Source: SAR116 cluster bacterium AG-426-I14
GTDB taxonomy: Bacteria; Pseudomonadota; Alphaproteobacteria; Puniceispirillales; Marisalimonadaceae
Assembly: GCA_003210055.1 (NCBI GenBank)
Contig: QCNS01000003.1
Location: forward strand, 44,221 to 108,220
Direction: 5' to 3'
DNA: 64,000 nucleotides
How positions within the stretch are numbered: the stretch's first letter is position 1; each line of letters opens with the position of its first letter. Both the position numbers and the translations under genes were made by a program. Below, piece after piece: positions 17,166-25,726 of the stretch. The notes under the pieces were generated by a model. The model was given only the letters and a program-made list of their open reading frames with translations. It was not told the origin of the DNA and made no database searches.

Positions 17166-18122
17166 TTACATTACACCAACTTCTTTATAGTATTTAGCTA
17201 CACCTGGGTGTATTGGAATAGCTGAGCCTGTAACAGCTTCTTTTAAAACAACTTTATTCCAAATACTTTTAACTTTTGCAAACTCTGCATGATTTTCCCA
17301 AAAGACTTTAGCCATTTTATATACTAAATCATCAGGTAAATCTTTATGAACAATTGCAGATGTAACAATTCCTAATGTTGGTATATCAAAAGGATTGGTT
17401 TTATATGCGCTTGATGGAATAACAGCTTTGATATAACCTGGATTATTTTTTACAATTCTATCAAGTCTGTGTGGTGGAAGACCAATAAACCTTATTCCTG
17501 GACTATTTTCTAATTCAAGAAAACTAGCTTGAGGAACAGATGTTGCTGCCATAAAAACATCAGCTTGACCATCTTTCATCAAAGCCACAGACTCTTTATA
17601 ACTTACCATATGAACGACACCACCATTTTTTTTAATAGTGTCGAAGTTAAATCCATAATCCTTTAAAATTGACTCACAAAAGGCTGTACCAGTCCATTTT
17701 GGTTTTCCAGGACTAATATTAGCTGCTTTCATATCTTCAAAACCTTTTATTTTTGAGTCCGCTCTTACAGCAACTTGAAAAGCTGCAGGATACAATGTTG
17801 CAAAATAACGCACATTTTTTCTTGCTTTCTTAAATTTACCTTTTCCATTATAACCGTTAGCAACTGTATGTGCATATGTAAAACCAAATTGTGCATCTCC
17901 GTCGTCTACTGACATTACGTTAGAGATTCCTCCTCCAGATGTATTGGAAGTAGCAGTTCCTTTAATTTTTGCTTGAAAGGTTTGCATGATTTTAGCACCA
18001 AGTGGATACCAAGAACCTCCAGAAGGCCCTGACACCATTTTGATAAATGTATCTGCATTAGCCACATTTGCTAAAAAAGCAAATGAAGATGCTATCGCAA
18101 GTAGTTTAACAGTTTTTTTCAT
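17166..18122 (-). CDS. TAXI-family TRAP transporter solute-binding protein
   Basis: TAXI proteins are periplasmic receptors that hand carboxylate or amino-acid-like ligands to a fused TRAP permease. The mature sequence shows the family opening VSGPSGGSWYPLGAKIMQ, the TSNTSGGGISNVMSV and DAQFGFTYAHT segments, and a later IPIHPGVAKYYKE end. An ATG 15 bases further upstream is possible, but its own GGGGGA forms the ribosome-binding site for the ATG used here, which gives 318 residues and a proper signal peptide (KKTVKLLAIASSFAFLANVANA). It is divergent from the HMG-CoA lyase cassette, so the cassette's substrate may be what it imports. Confidence 0.92.
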   Translation of the reverse strand: MKKTVKLLAIASSFAFLANVANADTFIKMVSGPSGGSWYPLGAKIMQTFQAKIKGTATSNTSGGGISNVMSVDDGDAQFGFTYAHTVANGYNGKGKFKKARKNVRYFATLYPAAFQVAVRADSKIKGFEDMKAANISPGKPKWTGTAFCESILKDYGFNFDTIKKNGGVVHMVSYKESVALMKDGQADVFMAATSVPQASFLELENSPGIRFIGLPPHRLDRIVKNNPGYIKAVIPSSAYKTNPFDIPTLGIVTSAIVHKDLPDDLVYKMAKVFWENHAEFAKVKSIWNKVVLKEAVTGSAIPIHPGVAKYYKEVGVM

Positions 18123-18199
18123 TTTAATTTCCCCCATAACTGTATTTTGAAAATGATTTCATAGTTCACTAGTTATTTATGCATGAGTCAAGTATTATA

Positions 18200-18219
18200 A
18201 AAATAATAATGATTATTTT
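18200..18219. promoter_or_regulatory. Inverted repeat in the divergent TRAP/lyase promoter region
   Basis: An 8-base inverted repeat, AAAATAAT-AATG-ATTATTTT, is centred in the 134-base gap between the binding-protein gene and the lyase gene. It could be an operator controlling both units, but AT richness makes chance likely and no regulator gene is adjacent. Confidence 0.25.
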
Positions 18220-18256
18220 CTAAACATTTATTATATATAGAAGGGGAGGTTTAACG

Positions 18257-19201
18257 ATGAACAAAAATATAAAAAATGTTATAATTACTGAGGTAGGTAC
18301 TAGAGATGGTTTTCAATCTGAAAAAAAAACTATTGATACGCAAGATAAAATATTGCTAATTGATGATTTAGTAGATGCTGGATTCAAAAGAATAGAATTT
18401 TCCTCCTTTGTCTCTCCTAAAGCAATTCCTCAACTAGCTGATGCTGATCAAGTAATCAAACAAGTTAAAAGAAAATCAGATGTTACTATGACGGCACTTG
18501 TTCCAAATTTGCGAGGTGCAATAAGAGCTGTTGAGTCAAAAATAGATGAAATTGTTGTTTTTTTGTCAGCTTCAGAAAGTCACAATAAGAAAAATCTAAA
18601 TAGAACCATAAATGAATCTTTGATAGGTTTTGAAGAAGTAATTAAGTTGGCTCAAGACTCAAATATTCCTGTTCATGGTGACATTTCAACTGCATTTGGT
18701 TGTCCTTTTGAGGGTGAAATATCAGTTAAAAAAATTGTAGAAATAACGAAAGAATATAAAAAATTAGGTTTCAAAGGTGTTACTCTTGGAGATACAACTG
18801 GAATGGCAACACCACCTGTCGTAACAAAAACAATTCGTGAAATAAAAGAAAATATTCCAGATTTTGAAATAACTCTTCATTTTCATAATACTAGAGGTGT
18901 TGGGTTGGCAAACGTACTCGTGGGACTGAATGAGGGAATTACTCATTATGAAAGTTGTTTTGGTGGTATTGGAGGATGTCCTTTTGCTCCTGATGCTACT
19001 GGAAATATTTGTACCGAAGATCTTGTTTATTTATTACATGAAATGAATATCCAAACTGGTATTGATTTAAATAAATTAATTCAAGTAGCCCAAAAAGCTG
19101 AAACCATTCTAGGTTATACCCTTCCTGGGCAAGTAATGCATGCAGGTCCAAGGTTAAAAAAATATTCAGTTGATAATGTTCCTACAGCAACTGGTGGGTG
19201 A
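18257..19201 (+). CDS. Hydroxymethylglutaryl-CoA lyase family protein
   Basis: HMG-CoA lyases cleave 3-hydroxy-3-methylglutaryl-CoA to acetoacetate and acetyl-CoA; relatives cleave other 3-hydroxy-dicarboxyl-CoA esters. The 314 residues contain EVGTRDGFQSE (catalytic Arg and Asp), the HFHNTRG metal motif and the active-site Cys loop GGIGGCPFAPDATGN followed by TED. A strong GGGGAGG lies upstream of the ATG. It is first in a six-gene plus-strand unit with a CoA-transferase gene 7 bases downstream. Leucine catabolism is the textbook role, but no liu genes are present, so a different 3-hydroxyacyl-CoA is plausible. Confidence 0.9.
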   Translation: MNKNIKNVIITEVGTRDGFQSEKKTIDTQDKILLIDDLVDAGFKRIEFSSFVSPKAIPQLADADQVIKQVKRKSDVTMTALVPNLRGAIRAVESKIDEIVVFLSASESHNKKNLNRTINESLIGFEEVIKLAQDSNIPVHGDISTAFGCPFEGEISVKKIVEITKEYKKLGFKGVTLGDTTGMATPPVVTKTIREIKENIPDFEITLHFHNTRGVGLANVLVGLNEGITHYESCFGGIGGCPFAPDATGNICTEDLVYLLHEMNIQTGIDLNKLIQVAQKAETILGYTLPGQVMHAGPRLKKYSVDNVPTATGG

Positions 19202-19208
19202 ATTACCT

Positions 19209-20366
19209 ATGAATGAAAAAGGGGCTTTAAACGGAATAAAAGTTATCGATTTAACAAGAGTTATCTCTGGACCTTTTTGTACACTTTTGTTAGCTGATAT
19301 GGGAGCTGAAGTTATTAAGGTAGAACCACCTAAAGGAGATAATGTTAGAAATCAAGGTAATTTTGTTGACGGCTTCAGTGCTTATTTCACTCAATTTAAT
19401 AGAAATAAAAAGTCTATAATTTTAGATTTATATAAAGATAAAGATAAAGATATTTTAAAATCATTATTAAGTGCATCAGATGTGTTAGTCGATAATTTTA
19501 GACCAGGCATACTATCTAAAATGGGATTTGATGAAAATACACTTAATAATATAAACCCAAGATTAATAAAAGCCTCTGTAAATGGATTTGGAAGTAAAGG
19601 AGAATATAGTCAAAGACCTGCGTTTGATTTTATTGCTCAAGCTATGTCTGGTTTTATGCATATGAATGGTTCAGATGATACTGGCCCAGTTAGAACAGCA
19701 TTACCTATATCAGATCTTATTGCAGGGTTATATTGCGCATTTGGTATAGTATGTGCTTTGCAATCAAGACAAAAATCTAATCTAGGTCAAAGTGTTGAAA
19801 CTTGTTTAACCTCAGGTTTAATGTCTTTTATGGCTTATTTGTCAGCAGAATATTTTGTTACAAATAAAAATCCTGAGAAAACAGGAAATAATCACCCAAT
19901 TTTAGCTCCATATGGATTGTTTAATACAAAAGATGGGAATATTGCTGTAGCACCAGCGAACGATAAACTTTGTGAAGTTTTTTTAAAGGAAATAAAGCTA
20001 GAACATCTTTTGAAAAAAGAATTGTTTAATGATAATAATTCTAGAGTAATCAATAGAGTTAAATTGAATGAAATTATTAACTCAAAAATGTGTTTAAAAA
20101 CTACTGATTTCTGGGTAAATAGTCTTAATCAGGCTGGCTGTCCTGCAGGAAAGGTATTTTCTTTAAGTGAATCTCTTAATAGCACCTTAGCTAGAGACAA
20201 CGAAATGGTTATTGAGTCAAATGGCCCAGGTAAAAGAAAAATTAAAATGACAGGATTTCCAGTTAAGTTATCTTCAACACCATCAAGATTATTTAGACCT
20301 GCTCCTGAGTTAGGTGAACATACGCAAGAAATTTTATCAAAACTAAATAAAAAAAATAACATTTAA
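19209..20366 (+). CDS. CaiB/BaiF-family (class III) CoA-transferase
   Basis: Family III CoA-transferases move CoA between acyl-CoA and a carboxylate through an aspartyl-CoA intermediate. The 385 residues show LNGIKVIDLTRVISGPFC, ADMGAEVIKVEPP and the likely catalytic D140 in RPAFDFIAQAMSG. A frame continues 39 bases further upstream into hisD-like overlap with the lyase gene, but the ATG here follows GGTGGGTGA and gives the canonical N-terminus. It probably activates the pathway substrate as a CoA ester for the crotonase and lyase. Confidence 0.92.
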   Translation: MNEKGALNGIKVIDLTRVISGPFCTLLLADMGAEVIKVEPPKGDNVRNQGNFVDGFSAYFTQFNRNKKSIILDLYKDKDKDILKSLLSASDVLVDNFRPGILSKMGFDENTLNNINPRLIKASVNGFGSKGEYSQRPAFDFIAQAMSGFMHMNGSDDTGPVRTALPISDLIAGLYCAFGIVCALQSRQKSNLGQSVETCLTSGLMSFMAYLSAEYFVTNKNPEKTGNNHPILAPYGLFNTKDGNIAVAPANDKLCEVFLKEIKLEHLLKKELFNDNNSRVINRVKLNEIINSKMCLKTTDFWVNSLNQAGCPAGKVFSLSESLNSTLARDNEMVIESNGPGKRKIKMTGFPVKLSSTPSRLFRPAPELGEHTQEILSKLNKKNNI

Positions 20367-20378
20367 GGTATACTTATT

Positions 20379-21170
20379 ATGATTTATAAAACCATTGATT
20401 TTGAAATAGTTGACAAAGTCGCAACCATTAAATTAAGCAGACCAGAGTATTATAATTCTTTGAATGAACAAATGGCAAAAGAATTATTGAATGTAGCATA
20501 TGAATGTGATCAAAACTCTTCGATTAGGTGTGTAATATTAACAGGTGAGGGCGAAAAAGCTTTTTGTTCTGGAGGAGATTTAAAATCTTTTTATGAGCAA
20601 GAAGAAAATGTATCTAGGCATTTGAAAGAGGTAACACATTGTTTACATGGGGCTATAACAAGATTTTCAAGAATGGACGCTCCTTTAATAGTAGCTGTAA
20701 ATGGAGTTGCGGCAGGGGCTGGTTTATCTTTTGTAGGGTTTGCTGATTTAGCAGTATGTTCAGATAAGGCAAGCTTTGTGTCTGCCTACTCCAAAGCAGG
20801 ATTGACACCAGATGGCTCATCTAGCTATTTTTTGCCAAGAATAATTGGTTCAAGAAGGTATCTTGAATTAGTTTTGACTAACAAAACTTTATCATCTAAA
20901 GAAGCTCTGGAGTGGGGACTTATAAATAAAATCTTTGAACACGAAAGCTTATATAAAGAAACTTTCAAAATTGCTACGGAATTATCTGAAGGTCCAACCT
21001 TAGCATTTGGAAGAACAAAAGAGTTGGTTCATAATTCTTTTACTTCTTCGCTTGAAGGTCAAATGGAATTGGAAACTATCATGATTTCTAAGTCAGTAGA
21101 TACAGAAGATGGAAAAGAGGGAATTAGATCATTTGTAAAAAAAGAGAAACCAACTTTCTTGGGAAAGTAA
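20379..21170 (+). CDS. Enoyl-CoA hydratase/isomerase family protein
   Basis: Crotonase-fold enzymes hydrate or isomerise enoyl-CoA. The 263 residues carry the two oxyanion-hole segments AFCSGGDLKSF and GVAAGAGLSFVGFADLAV. The active-site stretch AGLTPDGSSSYFLPR has Asp where hydratases keep their second catalytic Glu, a pattern seen in PaaG-like isomerases. It lies 12 bases after the CoA-transferase gene and fits conversion of an unsaturated acyl-CoA before lyase cleavage, either as isomerase or hydratase. Confidence 0.88.
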   Translation: MIYKTIDFEIVDKVATIKLSRPEYYNSLNEQMAKELLNVAYECDQNSSIRCVILTGEGEKAFCSGGDLKSFYEQEENVSRHLKEVTHCLHGAITRFSRMDAPLIVAVNGVAAGAGLSFVGFADLAVCSDKASFVSAYSKAGLTPDGSSSYFLPRIIGSRRYLELVLTNKTLSSKEALEWGLINKIFEHESLYKETFKIATELSEGPTLAFGRTKELVHNSFTSSLEGQMELETIMISKSVDTEDGKEGIRSFVKKEKPTFLGK

Positions 21171-21188
21171 TTTGCAAAGGAGAAAACA

Positions 21189-22271
21189 ATTCAATTTGTA
21201 GTTATGGAAGGTGATGGCATAGGTCCAGAAATAATTAACTCATCTTTAGATGTGATTAATCTTGTTAAAAAAAAATTAAATTTAAAAATTCAATTAATTA
21301 ATTTAAAAATTGGACTTTCTTCACTAAAATCTCAAGGGACAACTTTTCCTGATAATTGCCTTAATGCTTGTAAGAATTCTGATGGTATTATTCTCGGTCC
21401 TGTAGATCATAATAATTATCCTGAAGAAATTAACGGTGGTTTTAATCCTTCTAGTTTGTTAAGAACAAAATTAAATCTTTACTCGAATATTAGGCCTGCA
21501 AGAAAATATCCAAATATTAAATCTGTAGTTGATAAAATAGATTTAATTATAGTCAGAGAAAATGTTGAAGGTTTCTATTCAGATAGAAATATGTTTATTG
21601 GTAATGGAGAATTTGCACCAGAACCTGGTATAGGAATTTCATTAAGAAAAATCACAGATAAGGGCTCAAAAAGAATTGCAACAAGAGCTTTTGAAATTGC
21701 TTCAAATTTAAAAAAAAATAAATCCAAGATTAATGTTCATGCTATTCATAAAGCAAACGTAATGAAATTAACTGATGGTATCTTTTTAAAAGCTTGTAGA
21801 GAAACAGCAAAAAAGTATCCTGAAGTAAACTATAATGAAATGCTGGTTGATGCCGCAACTGCACATCTTCTGAAAAATCCAGAACAATTTGATGTGATAG
21901 TAACTACTAATATGTTTGGAGATATATTATCGGATTTAGCTTCAGAATTATCTGGATCACTTGGTTTGGCAGGGTCAATAAATGTAGGAGATGGTGTGCC
22001 AATGGCACAAGCCCAACATGGTTCTGCTCCAGATATAATGGGGAAGGGTATTGCTAACCCAATATCAATGATATTATCAGTTGGTATGATGTTTAATTGG
22101 ATAGGTTTAAGAAAAAAAAATGATTTATTTTTAAAAGGCAGTAAGTATATTAAAACAGCTGTAGAACATCATTTTGAAGAATTTCAATATTTAACACCTG
22201 ATTTAGATGGGAATGCAACAACCAAAGATGTAACAAAATCAATCTTAGAAAAAATAAAATTGTTAAATTAA
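21189..22271 (+). CDS. Isocitrate/isopropylmalate/tartrate dehydrogenase family protein, probable ATT start
   Basis: This family oxidatively decarboxylates 2-hydroxy acids with NAD(P) and a metal. Signatures include GDGIGPEI at the N-terminus, ENVEGFYSDR, HKANVMKLTDG, DAATAHLLKNP and the nucleotide-site stretch AQHGSAPDIMGKGIANP. An ATG at 21204 would cut away the first beta strand (IQFVVMEG), and it lies 21 bases after the only Shine-Dalgarno sequence. AGGAG at 21178-21182 is ideally spaced, 6 bases, before ATT at 21189, giving 360 residues as usual. I therefore place the start at ATT. The substrate is unresolved; context with PrpF suggests a tri- or dicarboxylate. Confidence 0.85.
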   Translation: MQFVVMEGDGIGPEIINSSLDVINLVKKKLNLKIQLINLKIGLSSLKSQGTTFPDNCLNACKNSDGIILGPVDHNNYPEEINGGFNPSSLLRTKLNLYSNIRPARKYPNIKSVVDKIDLIIVRENVEGFYSDRNMFIGNGEFAPEPGIGISLRKITDKGSKRIATRAFEIASNLKKNKSKINVHAIHKANVMKLTDGIFLKACRETAKKYPEVNYNEMLVDAATAHLLKNPEQFDVIVTTNMFGDILSDLASELSGSLGLAGSINVGDGVPMAQAQHGSAPDIMGKGIANPISMILSVGMMFNWIGLRKKNDLFLKGSKYIKTAVEHHFEEFQYLTPDLDGNATTKDVTKSILEKIKLLN

Positions 22272-22284
22272 TCTATAATTGAAA

Positions 22285-23382
22285 ATGACTGATCAAATAC
22301 CTATACCAGCAGTTTTTATGAGGGGTGGAACTTCTCGAGGCTTGCTATTTCACAAAAAAGATTTGCCAAAAGATAAATCTTTGATATCCAAATATCTCTT
22401 AAAAATCATGGGCTCTCCAGACATAAGACAAATTGATGGTATGGGAGGAGGAACATCAGTTACAAGCAAAGTTTGCATTATTTCAAAAAGTTTAGAGAGC
22501 GACGTTGATGTAGATTATTTATTTGCTCAGGTTGAGGTGGATAGAAATTATGTTGATTTTGAACCAACATGTGGAAATATGTTATCTGCTGTTGGTCCAT
22601 TTGCAATAGAGGAAGGTTTAGTTAAACCATCAAATCAAAATACAGAAATCTGTGTTAGGTCAGTAAATACCAATTCTTTAATTAAATTACTTGTTCCAAC
22701 ACCAAACGCTAAAGTAGTGTATGATGGAAATTTTAAAATTGATGGTGTTCCATCAACAGGGTCACCTATTTTATTGAATTTTTTAGAACTAGAGGGAGTA
22801 AAAACTGGTAAGTTGTTTCCAACAAATGAATTCTCTACAAAAATTAATGATGTTAACGTTACTTGCATTGATCTTGGTAATCCTATGGTTATAGGACAAG
22901 CAAAAGACTTTTTAATTAATGGAGATGAGAACTCTAAAAAATTAAATGAAAATAAAACATTATTTGAAAAAATAGAAAATGTAAGAAAAATTGCTGGTAT
23001 CAAAATGGGTATGGGGGACGTTACTGGAAAAGTTTTACCAAAATTTGCTTTACTATCTTCTGTAAACAAAGAAGGTAATATAAGATCAAGATATTTTACA
23101 CCTTTTTCATGTCATGAAACACATGCAGTAACGGGTTCACTTTGCGTGGCTTCTAGTTGCTTAATACCTGGAACGATTTCATACAATTTGTTTAAATTTA
23201 AAAAAGACAAAAAAGTTTCAATAACTATAGAACATCCCTTGGGTGAAATAGAGTGTGTTATAAATTTAGAAAATAATTTTCAAAAAAACCTGAAAAATAA
23301 AAAAAACTTAATTAATTCGTGTGGAATCTACAGAACAGCACGAAAAATAATGAAGGGTTTTGTCTATGTACCAGATAATTAA
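22285..23382 (+). CDS. PrpF-family isomerase (2-methylaconitate/aconitate isomerase-like)
   Basis: PrpF proteins have the diaminopimelate-epimerase fold and move double bonds or invert geometry in aconitate-type acids. The 365 residues show PAVFMRGGTSRGLLFH, DGMGGGTSVTSKV and FEPTCGNMLSAVGPFAIEEG, the family's substrate loops. A TTG at 22279 is an alternative start; the ATG gives the typical short N-terminus. No prpBCD or acnD genes are adjacent, so it is probably not part of a standard methylcitrate cycle. It follows the dehydrogenase gene by 13 bases. Confidence 0.9.
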   Translation: MTDQIPIPAVFMRGGTSRGLLFHKKDLPKDKSLISKYLLKIMGSPDIRQIDGMGGGTSVTSKVCIISKSLESDVDVDYLFAQVEVDRNYVDFEPTCGNMLSAVGPFAIEEGLVKPSNQNTEICVRSVNTNSLIKLLVPTPNAKVVYDGNFKIDGVPSTGSPILLNFLELEGVKTGKLFPTNEFSTKINDVNVTCIDLGNPMVIGQAKDFLINGDENSKKLNENKTLFEKIENVRKIAGIKMGMGDVTGKVLPKFALLSSVNKEGNIRSRYFTPFSCHETHAVTGSLCVASSCLIPGTISYNLFKFKKDKKVSITIEHPLGEIECVINLENNFQKNLKNKKNLINSCGIYRTARKIMKGFVYVPDN

Positions 23383-23390
23383 AAACATTT

Positions 23391-24416
23391 ATGAAAATTA
23401 TTGTAGAAAATAAAAGTTATCTATATGGATTGTTTTTAGCTTTCATTGGCGGAGGTTTGGCGAATTTAATAGGAATACCATTGCCATGGATGCTAGGACC
23501 TTTAATTTTAATAGGATTTTCAACAGCACTTAACTTAAATGTGAAAATTCCAAATTCACCTCGACCAATATGTAGGGCATTATTAGGATGTGCAATTGGA
23601 GCAAACTTTACTCCAGAAGTAATGAACAGAATATCAGAAATTGGGCTTTCATTGATTATATTGCCAATTTTTATCTTAATTATGATTTTATGCACTTCAA
23701 TTTATTTGAAAAAAATTAAGAAATTTAATTTAAAATCATCAATTTTTTGTTCAATTCCAGGAGGGTTAAATGAAATGGTTGTATTAGGAAAGGAAATAGG
23801 GGTAAACCCCAGAACAATGACATTAATTCATTCTACTAGAATTGTGGTTGTAGTTATTTTTGCTTCTTTGATATTATTTTTTTTACCTAATCAATTAAAA
23901 TCTATACCTTTAGAAATTGATTTGTTTGATAATTATAGGCAATTGCCTGCTACAATATTTGTATCTTTCTTTGGTTATTTTTTAGGTAAGAAAATTAACT
24001 TACCAGGTTATACAATTACTGGGCCGATGATTTTTTCTGGTATCTTACATATTTTTGGACTTATAAATGCGATGCCTATGTATATTCTAATAATTGTAGT
24101 ACAACTGATTTTAGGTTCAGTACTTGGGGCACAATTTAAAAATATTTCCTTGAGAGATATTTACGGACCAGTTCTATCTGGAATAGTCACAACTTTAGTT
24201 GCTCTAATCCCTCTGTTTATATTTGTTTTTATCTTATTAAAACTTGATTATAATTTGGTATCTATAATATTGTCTTATTCGCCAGGTGGACAGTCTGAAA
24301 TGAACATTTTAGCTTTGTCAATTGGTGCAGATATGGCCTTTATAAGTACTCATCATATGTTTCGAGTTTTTATGGTTATAATGTTTGCAGCTTTATTACA
24401 AAAGTACTTAAAATAA
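23391..24416 (+). CDS. AbrB-family membrane protein (putative transporter)
   Basis: The 341-residue integral membrane protein consists of two similar halves, each with a conserved GIPLPWMLGPL-type or LPGYTITGPMIFSG motif, which is the duplicated AbrB/ammonia-monooxygenase-like layout. Each half ends with a glycine-rich SIPGGLNEM or SPGGQSEMN loop. About ten helices are predicted. It lies 8 bases after prpF and ends the plus-strand cassette. The biochemical function of this family is unclear; uptake or export of a pathway acid is a reasonable inference. Confidence 0.85.
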   Translation: MKIIVENKSYLYGLFLAFIGGGLANLIGIPLPWMLGPLILIGFSTALNLNVKIPNSPRPICRALLGCAIGANFTPEVMNRISEIGLSLIILPIFILIMILCTSIYLKKIKKFNLKSSIFCSIPGGLNEMVVLGKEIGVNPRTMTLIHSTRIVVVVIFASLILFFLPNQLKSIPLEIDLFDNYRQLPATIFVSFFGYFLGKKINLPGYTITGPMIFSGILHIFGLINAMPMYILIIVVQLILGSVLGAQFKNISLRDIYGPVLSGIVTTLVALIPLFIFVFILLKLDYNLVSIILSYSPGGQSEMNILALSIGADMAFISTHHMFRVFMVIMFAALLQKYLK

Positions 24417-24417
24417 A

Positions 24418-25092
24418 TTAATGCTGGTTTATAACAAAAGTTTTAAAATTTGCACTAAATATAATAGGATCTTCATCTTTATCAGCTAGATATTGGTTCA
24501 TTTTATTTTTAATATCCTCAAGAAATAGTTTTCTATTATCACTTCCCATAAAGTCAGCAGTTTTTCTTTTATCAATCTCTTTCATAATTATATTTCTAAA
24601 ATCCGGATCATATTCTTTTAAATAATTGCCAAGTTTCTCACCTTTATAAGATGAAAAGTTTATCTCCATACTGAGATAATCGTCTGATCCTTTCAAATTA
24701 GATACAAAAGATTTGTTTGAATTAGGTCCCATGCCACCTATATCATGATAAACTAGAGAAGGAATTATTACTTTACCATCTGGGCCAACTTCAATTGGTT
24801 CTCTCTCATCTTCGTCTAATTTCATTCTACCCATTTTAACAGCTTCCTCTTTAGCTATTTTGTAAATATCTAATTCTTTGTTAAGTTTTTTTTCAGGAGC
24901 AATAATTGAGTTGGAAAAATAAAAAAAAATAAATGTAATTAAACTTGACAATAAACCAAGTAAATAAAGTGGAAGGTTTTTATTATTGAGGATATTCTGT
25001 AATGAAAAAGATAATTTTTTTTTTGGTTTTTCCTCATTAACTTCTTTTTTATCTTCAGGACTATTTTTTATTTCATTTTTTTCTTCAGCCAT
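24418..25092 (-). CDS. fliL: FliL-like flagellar basal-body-associated protein
   Basis: FliL surrounds the stator units and supports torque. The 224 residues have a charged cytoplasmic N-terminus, one membrane helix at about 41-60, and a periplasmic domain with the family pattern: FVSNLKGSDDYLSMEINF, then an acidic helix YDPDFRNIIMKEI, then KTADFMGSDNRKLFLEDI and a final strand IIFSANFKTFVI. It is the last gene of a minus-strand unit that also has a cNMP-binding protein gene and parA. No mot genes lie in the window. Confidence 0.8.
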   Translation of the reverse strand: MAEEKNEIKNSPEDKKEVNEEKPKKKLSFSLQNILNNKNLPLYLLGLLSSLITFIFFYFSNSIIAPEKKLNKELDIYKIAKEEAVKMGRMKLDEDEREPIEVGPDGKVIIPSLVYHDIGGMGPNSNKSFVSNLKGSDDYLSMEINFSSYKGEKLGNYLKEYDPDFRNIIMKEIDKRKTADFMGSDNRKLFLEDIKNKMNQYLADKDEDPIIFSANFKTFVINQH

Positions 25093-25104
25093 TTTTTTCT
25101 CAAT

Positions 25105-25497
25105 TTAATCTTTTAATGATTTATAAATATTAAGATCCAACCAAAATTTTTCCGCTAATTTATTTGCATCTCCAATTCTAAGGGATAGACCCCTTATAAT
25201 TGCTGCTAAAAGTGGGTCTGCTTCTCTAATTTTTTCTTTGATTGTTTTTTCGTGAATAGCCTTAATTATAGAGTTAGTTTGAGCAATTACTGTCACTGTT
25301 CTTGAACTATCAATTATGTGACCTATTTCTCCAAAAATTTCTCCTTCATTTAAAATTCCTAATTCTAAACCTTGTTTTGTAATTATTTTAACTTGTCCAC
25401 TTTCAATAAGGTAAACATATTCTGATTTATCATTATAAGAATAAATCACATCACCCTGTGAATATTTTTTTGTTATAAATGTAGCTTTTTTATTCAT
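25105..25497 (-). CDS. Cyclic-nucleotide-binding domain protein
   Basis: The 130-residue protein is a single cNMP-binding beta-roll without a DNA-binding helix-turn-helix. The phosphate-binding cassette reads GEIFGEIGHIIDSSRTVTVIA, with the Glu and Arg that contact the cyclic phosphate. The C-terminal helix ends in AEKFWLDLNIYKS. It lies 12 bases upstream of fliL on the same strand, suggesting a motility sensor that binds a cyclic nucleotide and a protein partner rather than DNA. Confidence 0.8.
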   Translation of the reverse strand: MNKKATFITKKYSQGDVIYSYNDKSEYVYLIESGQVKIITKQGLELGILNEGEIFGEIGHIIDSSRTVTVIAQTNSIIKAIHEKTIKEKIREADPLLAAIIRGLSLRIGDANKLAEKFWLDLNIYKSLKD

Positions 25498-25567
25498 TTC
25501 GTTACAATCTTATTTATATTTTTTGTTTTTGATTAAACAAATTATTTATCTTCTCGTATATTATTAT

Positions 25568-25726
25568 ATGAATGATAATAATAATAACATAAACGACAAT
25601 ATAAAAAAATTTTCACAAATTTTTGACAATTTTTCTTCATATGAAAAAATGAATGAAGAAAATAATTTGTTATTTATAAGCACAGAGAAATGGATAGCGC
25701 AACTTGGAAGAAGAATTACTTCTTAG
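25568..25726 (+). CDS. Small hypothetical protein, Asn-rich N-terminus
   Basis: The 52-residue frame starts MNDNNNNIND and ends EKWIAQLGRRITS. It lies on the strand opposite its neighbours and overlaps the end of the parA gene by 11 bases. No ribosome-binding site is visible. The C-terminal half looks protein-like, but it could be chance; the region also has to contain the promoter of the minus-strand cNMP-binding gene. Confidence 0.3.
   Translation: MNDNNNNINDNIKKFSQIFDNFSSYEKMNEENNLLFISTEKWIAQLGRRITS

Noticed and set aside
18257..23382. Standard itaconate, methylcitrate or leucine degradation pathway
   Set aside because: Only some family members match each pathway; key partners (CitE-type lyase, PrpB/PrpC/AcnD, or liuABCD) are missing.
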